Positions 43,374 to 52,812 of a stretch of DNA of 64,000 nt are shown piece after piece (the stretch's first letter is position 1; every line of letters starts with the position of its first letter). The stretch comes from Hufsiella ginkgonis. Its GTDB lineage: Bacteria > Bacteroidota > Bacteroidia > Sphingobacteriales > Sphingobacteriaceae. A program made the position numbers and the translations under genes. The stretch spans positions 525,988-589,987 of the forward strand of contig NZ_WVHS01000003.1 of assembly GCF_009834915.1 (NCBI RefSeq), written 5' to 3'. The notes beneath the pieces were generated by a model. The model was not told the DNA's origin. It saw nothing but the letters and a program-made list of their open reading frames with translations, and made no database searches.

Positions 43374-44990
43374 TTATTTCTTTTCCAGCTGGGGATATTT
43401 AATCCCGAGCTGTTCAAGGTAGGTGGCGTATTTTGAGGGATCATAGTAAAACTTTTCCAGCTGCGGCCTGAATTCGTCCATGATCTTTTTGTTAAGGTAA
43501 GTTGCGGGCGGTGTGGCAGGCTCGAGGAAGGGGATGTACTTTACATCCTTTGTTTGCACGTTGCGGTAATAGTCCCAGGCATCGGTAACTATCTTCGGGT
43601 TGGTAAGGATATCCAGCAGGGTGGCCGCCAGTACCTTGCTCCCGGATACTACGCCTTTGTGCGCGATGGGAGTGGCCATGGCAATGGCGTTCGCCCAGTT
43701 ATGTCCAGGCATGCCCGGGATGTTGGAAGGGTAGTTGAGCACTACGGTAGGTACGTTCCAGGCGATGTCAGCAATGTCGTCGCTGCCGCCCCCCATCGAA
43801 AATTGTACCGGTCCGTTTAGGGTATCTATCCTGGTAGCGAGGCCGTCGATCGGCTCCCCGCGCAGCGTTTTTTTTGGCGCGTTCACCAATTTTTGCACCG
43901 CCCGGGCGAATTGCTGGTCGGCGGGGTCCCATACGGGCAGGCCAACTGTTTTAATGTTGCGGTATACCGCTTCGGCAATGGGCTTGTTAAAATGGCCGGG
44001 CCAGGCAGTGCCCAACAGCTGGTAGGTCATTTTGGTACCGGTCATGGCGGCTACGGATCTCGCGTAAAGCACGGCGTCGTCATACATGCCTTTAATGTCC
44101 TCGTACGTACGCTCCCTCAGGTAGTACCATACCGAGGCCTTTGACGGCACTACGTTTGGCTGATCGCCGCCATCCGTAATTACATAATGCGAGCGCTGCG
44201 TAGGCTTCATGTGTTCCCGTTTATAGTTCCAGGCAACATTCATCAGCTCCACGGCGTCGAGCGCGCTCTTGCCGCGCCATGGCTGCCCGGCGGCATGTGC
44301 CGAGCTCCCTTCGAACTTAAACTCTACCGATACCAGGCCGTTGTTTCCCGCATCTCCCCATGATACGGCCAGTTTGTCGCCTACATGGGTGAAGATACAG
44401 GCATCGGCATTTTTGAAATAGCCGTCACGAATGTACCAGGCTTTGGAGCCTACCAACTCTTCGGCCACACCGGGCCAGATCACCAGCGTACCCGGCAGTT
44501 TTTCGCGATCCATGATCTTTTTTACTTCAATGGCCGATAAAATAACCAGCGGCAATCCCGAATTATGGCCTTCACCATGCCCCGGCGCGTCTGCTACGAT
44601 CGGCTCTTTATAGGCGATGCCGGGCTTCTGCGAGGCCTTGGGGATACAATCGATGTCACTCCCCAGGGCGATAAACGGTTTGCCGGCTCCCCATCGTGCC
44701 ATCCACGCCGTAGGGATGCCGCCTATGCCGCGCTCGATAGAAAACCCGTTCTTCTCGAGTATGGCGGTGAGATACGCCGAGGTCTCTTTTTCCTGGAAGC
44801 CCAGCTCGGAGAAACTAAATACCATGTCTACCATTTCCTGGGCGCTTTTCTGCTGCCCGTCTATGGCTTTGATGGCTTCGGTTTTCCAGGCTCCCACGCG
44901 GGAGGAGATGGAAGGGGACCGCTTTTGTGCGACGCACGTTAGGACGAAGGAGCTAAACAATAAAAGCAGGAGGAATTTGAGATGGATCAT
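43374..44990 (-). CDS. Exported M20-family amidohydrolase
   Basis: A 538-residue exported hydrolase (signal peptide ending near TCVAQ). It has the M20D-type core: ALGSDIDCIP, then GHGEGHNSGLPLVI (metal-binding His), PGVAEELVGSKAW (Glu pair), and FEGSSAHAAGQPWRGKSA of the dimerisation lid. It resembles AbgB-type aminobenzoyl-glutamate or N-acyl amino acid hydrolases. It acts in the periplasm, perhaps with the serine hydrolase encoded 5 bp downstream. Confidence 0.88.
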   Translation of the reverse strand: MIHLKFLLLLLFSSFVLTCVAQKRSPSISSRVGAWKTEAIKAIDGQQKSAQEMVDMVFSFSELGFQEKETSAYLTAILEKNGFSIERGIGGIPTAWMARWGAGKPFIALGSDIDCIPKASQKPGIAYKEPIVADAPGHGEGHNSGLPLVILSAIEVKKIMDREKLPGTLVIWPGVAEELVGSKAWYIRDGYFKNADACIFTHVGDKLAVSWGDAGNNGLVSVEFKFEGSSAHAAGQPWRGKSALDAVELMNVAWNYKREHMKPTQRSHYVITDGGDQPNVVPSKASVWYYLRERTYEDIKGMYDDAVLYARSVAAMTGTKMTYQLLGTAWPGHFNKPIAEAVYRNIKTVGLPVWDPADQQFARAVQKLVNAPKKTLRGEPIDGLATRIDTLNGPVQFSMGGGSDDIADIAWNVPTVVLNYPSNIPGMPGHNWANAIAMATPIAHKGVVSGSKVLAATLLDILTNPKIVTDAWDYYRNVQTKDVKYIPFLEPATPPATYLNKKIMDEFRPQLEKFYYDPSKYATYLEQLGIKYPQLEKK

Positions 44991-45196
44991 AATGCCGGAA
45001 TATAGGGATTTTCTGCGTGTTTTAGCCCGGGGGCACGAAGAACCGCGAAGGAATTATACGTTAACGCCCCTGTATACGTCTCTTCTGATGAGGCTTGAGC
45101 TGGGGGCTGCTCATGGTCATCATCCCCGGGAAAAGGAAAGAAAAGATAAGAACACTGCCTGTGGTTTCCAAATACTTCGCGTATCCGCCAAGAGCC

Positions 45197-45901
45197 TCAC
45201 CTTTTGATCCTGATCAGCATCCCCTCATTAAGCTGGATATGTAAGTTGAAAGCATAAGTGGTCCTGAAAGGGATGGTATCCGTCCGGCTATAGTTAAGCT
45301 CGACCACCGTGCTGCCAAATGAATCCGCTAATAAGCTGTCCACTGATGTTTTGAAGGTAGGCTGTTCGTCGTCGTACAGGTAGATCTTAACCGATCCGTC
45401 ATTGTATCGCTTGCCGAAAATCTGGCCGCTTACCTGTTTGCCTTTGTATCGTTTATAATAAATACTATCCAGGAGGGTGATGGTGTACCCCGGTCGTTGA
45501 TCTTTAAGCACCATTTTGTAACGGCCTTCCGGATGAATATCGTTAATAATGTTACGCCATAATAAAAGCCTCATTTGGTTATCGTAACATGTCACACCAC
45601 GATCAGCACTGCATCCCCCGCGGATTGTGGTTATGTGATAAAGATCGTGAATAAACTGGAACCGGCTTCTATCGGGGCTGTCTGTATCGCCCATTCCCCA
45701 CCTTATAACCTGGTAGATGCCTTTATCGAAATCGTCCCTGGCCGCCGTTTTCGCCAACTCGCAGGTTTTACATCGGGCCAGCAAATGCAAAAAAGGAATA
45801 TTACGCCGTACGGTAACCCAGAAAAAGAGCAAGCTGCTCCCGGTTATTGTAATAATGATACAGGCAAGGATCAGGGTGTTAAATGAATGTAGCTTTATCA
45901 T
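45197..45901 (-). CDS. Unknown membrane-anchored protein
   Basis: A 234-residue protein with one N-terminal membrane helix (about 8-30) and a soluble domain with a CKTCELAKTA motif and a second cysteine pair (GGCSADRGVTCYD). The C-terminus is beta-rich. I do not recognise it. The paired cysteines could form disulfides or bind metal if the domain is periplasmic. Confidence 0.55.
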   Translation of the reverse strand: MIKLHSFNTLILACIIITITGSSLLFFWVTVRRNIPFLHLLARCKTCELAKTAARDDFDKGIYQVIRWGMGDTDSPDRSRFQFIHDLYHITTIRGGCSADRGVTCYDNQMRLLLWRNIINDIHPEGRYKMVLKDQRPGYTITLLDSIYYKRYKGKQVSGQIFGKRYNDGSVKIYLYDDEQPTFKTSVDSLLADSFGSTVVELNYSRTDTIPFRTTYAFNLHIQLNEGMLIRIKR

Positions 45902-46028
45902 AAGGGGTTGGATCTTTTGGAATGATGGCTTTCGGGGATCTATTCCATAATCGCGGCACCCCTGCTATTATGTTTTTAGTTGATTATCCTGGTTAGGTGG
46001 TTACTTCCAACCTTTCCCTTCTGCTTCC

Positions 46029-46059
46029 TTTGAATACTAAAAATATTAGCATATCTTTA
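46029..46059 (+). promoter_or_regulatory. imuA promoter with a palindromic operator
   Basis: -33 TTTG (46029-46032) and -7 TATCTTTA (46052-46059), 19 bp apart. Between them lies TACTAA-N5-TTAGCA (46035-46051), a palindrome with one mismatch, placed where a damage-responsive repressor would block the promoter. Confidence 0.5.
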
Positions 46060-46078
46060 CGGCCGAAGTTAACGCTGC

Positions 46079-46819
46079 ATGCTCCAGGCCAGGAAAGATC
46101 TTATTAACCAGCTGCAAAAGAACATTTTGCAATGGCAGGGTTTTGTCGTTCCGCCGGCAGGCGCAAGCAGGGGCATAGGTCTTGGCCCGGTAGAGCATGC
46201 GTTCCCGAATGGCGTGTTTCCAACGGGCGCTATCCACGAGATGCTTTGTCCCACTCCCGAACAGGCAGCGGCTACCGGCGGTTTAATGGCAGGTTTGCTG
46301 GCTTCGCTCATGCAGCAAGGGGGCGTGTGTTTGTGGATCAGCTTATCGCGAAAGCTGTTCCCACCCTCGCTGCATGCCTTCGGGGTGGTGCCGGACCGGG
46401 TGATCTTTGTGGATGTACAGTGCGAGAAAGACCTATTATGGGCCATGGAGGAAGGGTTGAAGTGCGAGGGACTGGCAGCGGTGATCGCCGAAGTGCGCGA
46501 GATCAGTTTTGCGCAATCGAGGCGGTTGCAGCTGGCGGTGGAGAGCAGCAGGGTAACAGGCTTCCTGCTGCGGAATGATCCGCGTAAACCGGGCGCCAAT
46601 ACTTGTGTGGCACGGTGGCGGGTAACATCGCTGCCCAGTGAGCCAGGGGAAGGAGTGCCCGGTATCGGCTTTCCCCGCTGGCAGGTGGACCTGCTGCGCG
46701 TTCGTAATGGAAACCCGGGCAGCTGGAAATTGGAATGGGCAGAGGGCCGTTTCATGCCTGTTGCGGAAGCGGCAGCAGGAACAGTTGAAATAACCTTACC
46801 CGGAAGGAGGGCAGGCTGA
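46079..46819 (+). CDS. imuA: ImuA, RecA/SulA-like mutasome protein
   Basis: A 246-residue RecA-like protein of the ImuA family. Visible landmarks are GAIHEMLC, a degenerate Walker A area (AAATGGLMAGLLASLMQQGG), GVCLWISLSRKLFPP (strand), VDVQCEKDLLWAMEEGLKCE and TGFLLR. ImuA works with ImuB and DnaE2 in damage-induced translesion synthesis. It is the first gene, 1 bp before imuB. Confidence 0.9.
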   Translation: MLQARKDLINQLQKNILQWQGFVVPPAGASRGIGLGPVEHAFPNGVFPTGAIHEMLCPTPEQAAATGGLMAGLLASLMQQGGVCLWISLSRKLFPPSLHAFGVVPDRVIFVDVQCEKDLLWAMEEGLKCEGLAAVIAEVREISFAQSRRLQLAVESSRVTGFLLRNDPRKPGANTCVARWRVTSLPSEPGEGVPGIGFPRWQVDLLRVRNGNPGSWKLEWAEGRFMPVAEAAAGTVEITLPGRRAG

Positions 46820-46820
46820 G

Positions 46821-48326
46821 ATGGCAAAGCGGTTTGTTTCACTCTGGTTCCGTCATTTGGTGACGGATTGGCTTACCCTGAAGAAGCCGGAACTGAAGGA
46901 TGTCGCCTTGGTATTGGTAGCGCCGGCACGTAACCGGGTAATAGTTACAGCGGCCAATCTCCTGGCAGAATCGCAAGGGGTCACGCGTGGTATGGCTGCG
47001 GCTGATGCGAAGGCGATCGTTCCGCAACTGCAGGTGCTTGACGAACTCCCGGGCCGGGAGACCTGGCTGATGAATGCGTTGGGAGAATGGTGCATCCGTT
47101 ACACGCCGCTGGTGGCCATTGATCTGCCTGATGGCCTGATTATGGACGTTTCCGGCTGTGCACACTTATGGGGGACGGAACGGGATTACCTCAAGGAAAT
47201 TATTACGCGTTTGCGAAGTAAAGGGTACGACGTTCGCGGGGCAATGGCGGATACTGCGGGCGCTGCCTGGGCGGTGGCACGTTTCGGGCGGGTTAAACCT
47301 ATCATTCCCGCGAACGGGCAGATGGACGCGCTGCTGCCGCTGCCGCCTGCCGCCCTGCGTCTTGACCCGGTAGTACTGGACCGGTTACAGAAACTTGGCT
47401 TTTACAGCATCCGGCATTTTATCGGGATGGGAAGATCGGTGTTGCGCCGCCGTTTTGGAGAAACATTTCTGCTGCGCATCGACCAGGCCCTGGGCAACCA
47501 GGACGAGCCGCTGCATCTACTGCACCCTATAGCGCCTTACGAGGAAAGATTGCCCTGCCTGGAGCCTGTGCGCACGGCCACAGCTATTGAAATTGCCATC
47601 CGGACCTTGCTCGGGCGGCTTTGTCATCGCCTGGCAGGCGAAGCCATGGGCGTCCGGACTGCCGTACTGAAAGGATACCGGGTAGACGGGCAGGTGATAC
47701 AGGCGGCCATTGGTACCAACAGCGCCTCGCACCAGGCAGAGCACTTATTCAAGCTGTTCGAGCTTAAGATTCCCACGCTGGAACCGGCACTGGGCATCGA
47801 GCTGTTTACGCTGGAAGGCACGAAAGTGGAACAAGTGGAGCCCGGCCAGGAGGCGTTGTGGTCGCCGGAAGGGTGCGGCCTCGGTAGCCAGGCATTGGCC
47901 GGACTGCTGGACCGGCTGGCCAATAAGCTGGGTGCAGGCGCCATCTGCCGTTACCTGCCGCAGGAACATTATTGGCCGGAGCGCTCCGTTAAAGTTGCAG
48001 ACTCCTTAAAAGAAAAGCCCGCAACAGCCTGGCGTACCGACCGGCCCAGGCCCTCGCTGCTGTTGCCAAGGCCCGAGCGGGTAGAAGTAACGGCCCTGAT
48101 ACCCGATTACCCGCCCATGCTGTTCATTTACAGGAACAAGGTACACCAGGTGAAAAAAGCCGATGGGCCGGAGCGCATCGAACGCGAATGGTGGCTCGAA
48201 CAGGGCGAGCACCGCGATTACTACCAGGTAGAGGACGAGCACGGACAGCGTTACTGGCTGTTCAGGTCAGGACATTATTCGGGCGACCACTCCGACCAGT
48301 GGTTTATTCATGGATTCTTTGCGTGA
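46821..48326 (+). CDS. imuB: ImuB, catalytically inactive Y-family polymerase-like protein
   Basis: A 501-residue Y-family-like protein. The N-terminal strand (FVSLWFRHLVTDW) lacks the catalytic acidic residue found in DinB, and the second acidic pair is not evident; GMAAADAKAI, GLIMDVSGCAHLWG and RFGETFLLRIDQALG are ImuB-like. ImuB links DnaE2 to the sliding clamp and ImuA. Its stop overlaps the first possible dnaE2 start by 17 bp. Confidence 0.92.
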   Translation: MAKRFVSLWFRHLVTDWLTLKKPELKDVALVLVAPARNRVIVTAANLLAESQGVTRGMAAADAKAIVPQLQVLDELPGRETWLMNALGEWCIRYTPLVAIDLPDGLIMDVSGCAHLWGTERDYLKEIITRLRSKGYDVRGAMADTAGAAWAVARFGRVKPIIPANGQMDALLPLPPAALRLDPVVLDRLQKLGFYSIRHFIGMGRSVLRRRFGETFLLRIDQALGNQDEPLHLLHPIAPYEERLPCLEPVRTATAIEIAIRTLLGRLCHRLAGEAMGVRTAVLKGYRVDGQVIQAAIGTNSASHQAEHLFKLFELKIPTLEPALGIELFTLEGTKVEQVEPGQEALWSPEGCGLGSQALAGLLDRLANKLGAGAICRYLPQEHYWPERSVKVADSLKEKPATAWRTDRPRPSLLLPRPERVEVTALIPDYPPMLFIYRNKVHQVKKADGPERIEREWWLEQGEHRDYYQVEDEHGQRYWLFRSGHYSGDHSDQWFIHGFFA

Positions 48327-51300
48327 AAAGGGGATGGGATATTCGGAACTACAGGTAACGAGCAATTTTAGCTTTCTTAGGGGAGGTTCGCATGCGGAAG
48401 AGCTGGTAGCTCAAGCCGCACAATACGGGTATACTTCCATTGCAATAACAGACCGCAACACCGTGGCCGGCGTAGTGCGCGGTCATAAAGCAGCAAAAGA
48501 TGCGGGGATCCGGTTTATACCAGCCTGCCGCCTCGACCTGCTGGATGGCCACAGCCTGCTGGCTTACCCGACCGACATTACCGCCTGGGGACGTTTATGC
48601 GCATTGCTTACCAGGGGCAATCTCCGAACGGAAAAAGGGAAATGCGACCTGTATAAACAGGATGTTTTTGAACATTCGGAGGGGATCAAATTTATTGTAC
48701 TGCCGCCGGGCGAATTAAATGCGCGGTTCGATTTCGGGGAGTCATTTAAACGCGACCTGCAGCATTACAAAGAAGCCTTGGGAAGCAGCCTGTACATTGC
48801 CGCCAGCCGGTCGTACAGCGGCGATGATGCCAAGCGCCTTTACCGGGTCTCGCAAACCGGTATCCCGATGGTAGCTACCAATGATGTGCATTACCACGAA
48901 GCGGCACGCCGCGAATTGCAGGATGTAGTTACCTGTGTGCGCGAAAAATGTACTATTAACCATGCCGGTTTTAAACTGCATGCCAACGCTGAACGGCATC
49001 TTAAAACTATCAGCGAAATGCAGCGCCTCTTCCGGCAATACCCGGAGGCGATTGCGTTAACGGAAGAGATCGCAGATGCCTGCCGGTTTTCCCTGGACAC
49101 TTTAAAGTACCTGGAACCCGAGTGGGTAAGTCCGGATGGCCGCTCTGCCGACGAGCACCTGGCCGGTTATACCTGGGCCGGCGCCGAAAAGATCTACGGG
49201 GGAAAGGTCCGGGACGATATCAGGGCGCAGATCGAGTTTGAGCTGGCGTTTTTTGCCCGCAGAAAGCTGGCCCCTTATTTTCTGCGGATCTATGAGTACA
49301 CCAAAAAAGCCGAAGAACTGGGGATCCTGCACCAGGGACGCGGGTCTGCGGCAAACTGTACCGTGTGTTTTTGTCTCGGCATTACCCCGGTAGACCCTAC
49401 TAAATCAAGGCTACTGTTCTCGCGGTTTATGTCGGATGCGCGGGATGAATGGCCCGACGTGGATGTCGACTTTGAACACGAACGGCGGGAAGAGATCATC
49501 CAGTGGATTTATGAAACGTATGGCCGTGAACATGCCGCCATTGTAGCCACGGTAACACAGGAGCGTCATAAAGGTGCCCTCAGGGATGTGGGTAAAGTAA
49601 TGGGGCTTTCGGAAGATACGATCAAACGTTTAGCCGGCGCCATCTGGGATTTTTCTGAAGAAGCCTTCGACCGGCAGCGCATCATAGAGCAGGGACTGAA
49701 CCCGGACGACCCGCACCTTTTAAAGGTGCTGGACCTCACCGTACAGCTGATGGGATTCCCGCGCCAGCTGGGTCAGCATACAGGCGGGTTCGTGATCACC
49801 CAGTGCAAGCTTTCTGACCTCTGCCCGGTAATGAATGCCCGTATGGAAGAGCGCACACAGCTGGAATGGAACAAGGACGACCTGGAAGACCTTGGGATCC
49901 TGAAAGTGGATGTGCTGGCTTTGGGTATGCTTACGTGTATTCGTAAGGGGTTCGACCTGGTAAGGCAGCATTATGGGCGCAACCTTACACTGGCCAATGT
50001 TCCGCAGGACGATACCAGGGTATATGACATGATTTGCCATGCAGATACGCTCGGCGTGTTCCAGATCGAGAGCCGGGCGCAGATGTCCATGCTGCCCAGG
50101 TTGAAGCCAAGGGATTTTTATGACCTGGTGATAGAGGTCGCTATTGTTCGCCCGGGCCCCATCCAGGGGGATATGGTGCATCCTTACCTGAGACGCCGGG
50201 ATAAGATCGACGATGTCGGGTATCCTTCACCTGAGCTGGAAAAAATACTGAAACGTACATTGGGTGTTCCCTTATTCCAGGAACAAGCTATGGAGATCGC
50301 CATCGTAGCAGCAGGTTTCACCCCGGCGGAGGCAGATCAGCTGCGCCGGAGTATGGCCACCTTTAAAGCGAAGGGCATGGTAAGCCAGTTCAGGGAGAAG
50401 CTGGTGGCGGGAATGATGGCAAAAAATTATACCGAAGAGTTTGCCAACCGCATTTTTAAACAGCTGGAAGGTTTTGGGAGCTATGGTTTCCCCGAAAGCC
50501 ATGCTACCAGCTTCGCACACCTGGTATATATTTCATCATGGATGAAATGTCATTACCCGGATGTGTTTGCAGCCGCCTTGCTCAACAGCCAGCCGATGGG
50601 CTTCTACCAGCCCGCACAGATCGTGATCGATGCAGAGAGACATGGAGTAGTGATGCGCCCGGTAGACGTAAACCATTCGCTTTGGGATAATACGCTCGAA
50701 GAAAAGGAAGGGGCGTATTGCGCCCTGCGGCTGGGGTTCAGGCAGGTGAAGGGATTGAACCAGGCGGATATACAGCGCCTGGTTGCAGCGCGCGGGACCG
50801 GGTTCCGCAGCATGCAGCAGTTGAGTGATGCCGGTGTGCCGCAGACCGCAATCGAGAAGCTCACCGATGCCGATGCATTCCGTTCTATGGACCTCGACCG
50901 CCGGAGAGCCCTATGGGAAGTACCTGCCCTGACCGGCAAACCGGTAGGGCTATTTGCCGGTCAGCCTTCCGAAAGCGCGTTCGAAGCCCAGGTGAGCCTG
51001 CCGTTTATGACCCCTGCCGAACATGTGGTACAGGATTATGCCGCGATCGGCTTATCCCTCAAGGCGCACCCGGTAAGTTTTGTACGCAGCCAGCTCCACA
51101 TGCTGCAGGTTACGGAAACGGCCGCCCTTAGCACACTTAAAAATGGCGATCGTGTAAAAGTAGCCGGGCTGGTTACGGTGCGCCAGCGCCCCGGCACCGC
51201 TAAGGGAGTGCTGTTTATCACCATTGAAGATGAAACCGGCTTCTCCAACCTGGTGGTATGGGAGAAGATCTTTACGGAGTATCGTAAGGAAATCCTGCAA

Positions 51301-51516
51301 TCGCGGCTGCTGATGGTGGAGGGCAAGCTTCAGGTAGAAGGGGAGGTGATCCATGTGGTGGTGAACCGCTGCTTTAACCTTACCCGCCTGCTGCACGGTT
51401 TAATCCCCGCGCTCGATGAGAACCTGCCGGTACTTACCTTATCAAGGAGTGACGAAACTACCTCGCCGGGCCCCGTGCAAAAAGAGGTGTTTTACAAAGG
51501 GAGGAACTTTAAGTAA
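48310..51516 (+). CDS. dnaE2: Error-prone DNA polymerase DnaE2
   Basis: A 1068-residue C-family polymerase (ATG at 48334, MGYSELQV, is an equally likely start and gives 1060). It has a PHP domain (YSELQVTSNFSFLRGGSH, 9-260), palm motifs GRGSAANCTVCFCLG and DVDVDFEHERREE with the catalytic Asp pair, fingers, a helix-hairpin-helix region, and a C-terminal OB fold (RVKAGLV-like RVKVAGLVTVRQRPGT). DnaE2 is the catalytic translesion subunit of the ImuA-ImuB-DnaE2 system. Confidence 0.95.
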   Translation: MDSLREKGMGYSELQVTSNFSFLRGGSHAEELVAQAAQYGYTSIAITDRNTVAGVVRGHKAAKDAGIRFIPACRLDLLDGHSLLAYPTDITAWGRLCALLTRGNLRTEKGKCDLYKQDVFEHSEGIKFIVLPPGELNARFDFGESFKRDLQHYKEALGSSLYIAASRSYSGDDAKRLYRVSQTGIPMVATNDVHYHEAARRELQDVVTCVREKCTINHAGFKLHANAERHLKTISEMQRLFRQYPEAIALTEEIADACRFSLDTLKYLEPEWVSPDGRSADEHLAGYTWAGAEKIYGGKVRDDIRAQIEFELAFFARRKLAPYFLRIYEYTKKAEELGILHQGRGSAANCTVCFCLGITPVDPTKSRLLFSRFMSDARDEWPDVDVDFEHERREEIIQWIYETYGREHAAIVATVTQERHKGALRDVGKVMGLSEDTIKRLAGAIWDFSEEAFDRQRIIEQGLNPDDPHLLKVLDLTVQLMGFPRQLGQHTGGFVITQCKLSDLCPVMNARMEERTQLEWNKDDLEDLGILKVDVLALGMLTCIRKGFDLVRQHYGRNLTLANVPQDDTRVYDMICHADTLGVFQIESRAQMSMLPRLKPRDFYDLVIEVAIVRPGPIQGDMVHPYLRRRDKIDDVGYPSPELEKILKRTLGVPLFQEQAMEIAIVAAGFTPAEADQLRRSMATFKAKGMVSQFREKLVAGMMAKNYTEEFANRIFKQLEGFGSYGFPESHATSFAHLVYISSWMKCHYPDVFAAALLNSQPMGFYQPAQIVIDAERHGVVMRPVDVNHSLWDNTLEEKEGAYCALRLGFRQVKGLNQADIQRLVAARGTGFRSMQQLSDAGVPQTAIEKLTDADAFRSMDLDRRRALWEVPALTGKPVGLFAGQPSESAFEAQVSLPFMTPAEHVVQDYAAIGLSLKAHPVSFVRSQLHMLQVTETAALSTLKNGDRVKVAGLVTVRQRPGTAKGVLFITIEDETGFSNLVVWEKIFTEYRKEILQSRLLMVEGKLQVEGEVIHVVVNRCFNLTRLLHGLIPALDENLPVLTLSRSDETTSPGPVQKEVFYKGRNFK

Positions 51517-51607
51517 CGAATAGCCGCAAGTATGCCGGTGAACCAGGGGAGTTAAAGCTGCAATTGCGTAAAGGTTTTTGTAGATTTAGTATTACCTTTC
51601 GGCTGAG

Positions 51608-52810
51608 ATGCTTAAACCTTTCGATTTTCAATGCCAGCTGCGCGACCACTTTAAACGACAGGAAAAAACCTGGAACTGGTTCTCGCAGGTAACGATCAGG
51701 AACGAGCAGGTCGAAGAGTTTAAAACCTCGCTTCTTAAGAACACGTACCGGCTGGAGGAAGCTTCGGAGCCGTTGATCCATCGCCTGGTGGCCGAAGCCA
51801 AAAGTAAGCTCGGCGTAATTGTCCCCGTAACCGTTTACCAGTCGCAATATTCGCAAAGTGCCAACGCCGGGATCATTTTTATCGGGAATGAAGCCCACCT
51901 GCTGCTTTCCGGGCCGCTGATCCGCTCCCTGGAAGAAAAAGAGCTGCTGGCGCTGATCGCCCACGAGCTTTCGCATATCCTGTTTTATACGCTGGATGGC
52001 GGCGATTTCGAGGTAACGAGCCGCATTATTACGGCCATTGGGAACGACTACCGTAGCGGGGATACGTATGCCGAAACCTCCCGCTTATTCAGCCTTTTTA
52101 CCGAGCTTTTTTGCGATATCGGTTCATTCGAAGTATGCGGCGACTCCGCTGTAGTGATCTCTGCACTGGTAAAGATCGATACCGGGCTGGAGAAAGTGTC
52201 TGCAGCGAACTATGTGAAACAGGCCGATGAGATCTTCGCCCGGCATGACCAGGGCTCGGGCGGCGAGTCGCATCCGGAGTCGTTCATCAGGGCAAAAGCC
52301 ATCGACCTGTACGCCAGGAACGGCGCTGCCGCGTTCGACGGGATCAGCCGCATGATCCTGGGCAACCCGGGGTTGTTTTCGCTCAATATCTTTATGCAGC
52401 AGGCCCTGCTGGAAACTACGAGGGAACTTATCCAACTGCTGCTAAAGCCAAAGTGGATGCAAAGCGAACTGAACAAAGCCCATTACCAGCAATATTTTAG
52501 AGAATTTAAAACGAATAGCGCAGGCATCGCCGATGGTGACTTTAAAGCCCGCATTGGCAGCAGCAGCGCCAGCCTGAAAGAGTATTACTGCTATGTAATG
52601 CTCGACTTTGCCTTGTGCGACACCGAGATCAGCACGCCTGCATCCGGGTTGATCCTCGACCTGGCGGAGCAGCTCGGCCTCAGCGAGCCATTAACCAGGA
52701 TATTTAAAAAAGAACTGAACCTGAGCGACAAGAAATTTAATGAGTATGTCCAGGCTGCCGCCAGCGAGCTCAATGCGATTATGGAGTCTGACCAGGAGAA
52801 AATTTACTAG
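51608..52810 (+). CDS. M48-like zinc metallopeptidase
   Basis: A 400-residue protein with the zinc motif HELSH in LLALIAHELSHILFYTLDGG (about residues 120-124) and a downstream acidic Glu in SLFTELFCDIG. It resembles the M48 (Ste24/HtpX) family, but I see no strong membrane helices, so it is likely cytosolic. The last third is helical, with a TerB-like run of ALCDTEISTPASGLILDLAE. It is followed by the giant helicase gene after 2 bp, which means strong coupling. The preceding dnaE2 ends 91 bp upstream. Confidence 0.75.
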   Translation: MLKPFDFQCQLRDHFKRQEKTWNWFSQVTIRNEQVEEFKTSLLKNTYRLEEASEPLIHRLVAEAKSKLGVIVPVTVYQSQYSQSANAGIIFIGNEAHLLLSGPLIRSLEEKELLALIAHELSHILFYTLDGGDFEVTSRIITAIGNDYRSGDTYAETSRLFSLFTELFCDIGSFEVCGDSAVVISALVKIDTGLEKVSAANYVKQADEIFARHDQGSGGESHPESFIRAKAIDLYARNGAAAFDGISRMILGNPGLFSLNIFMQQALLETTRELIQLLLKPKWMQSELNKAHYQQYFREFKTNSAGIADGDFKARIGSSSASLKEYYCYVMLDFALCDTEISTPASGLILDLAEQLGLSEPLTRIFKKELNLSDKKFNEYVQAAASELNAIMESDQEKIY

Positions 52811-52812
52811 CC

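Noticed and set aside
48310..48333. Extra eight codons at the start of dnaE2 as a certain start
   Set aside because: Kept as the longest form only; the ATG at 48334 fits the PHP-domain start equally well.
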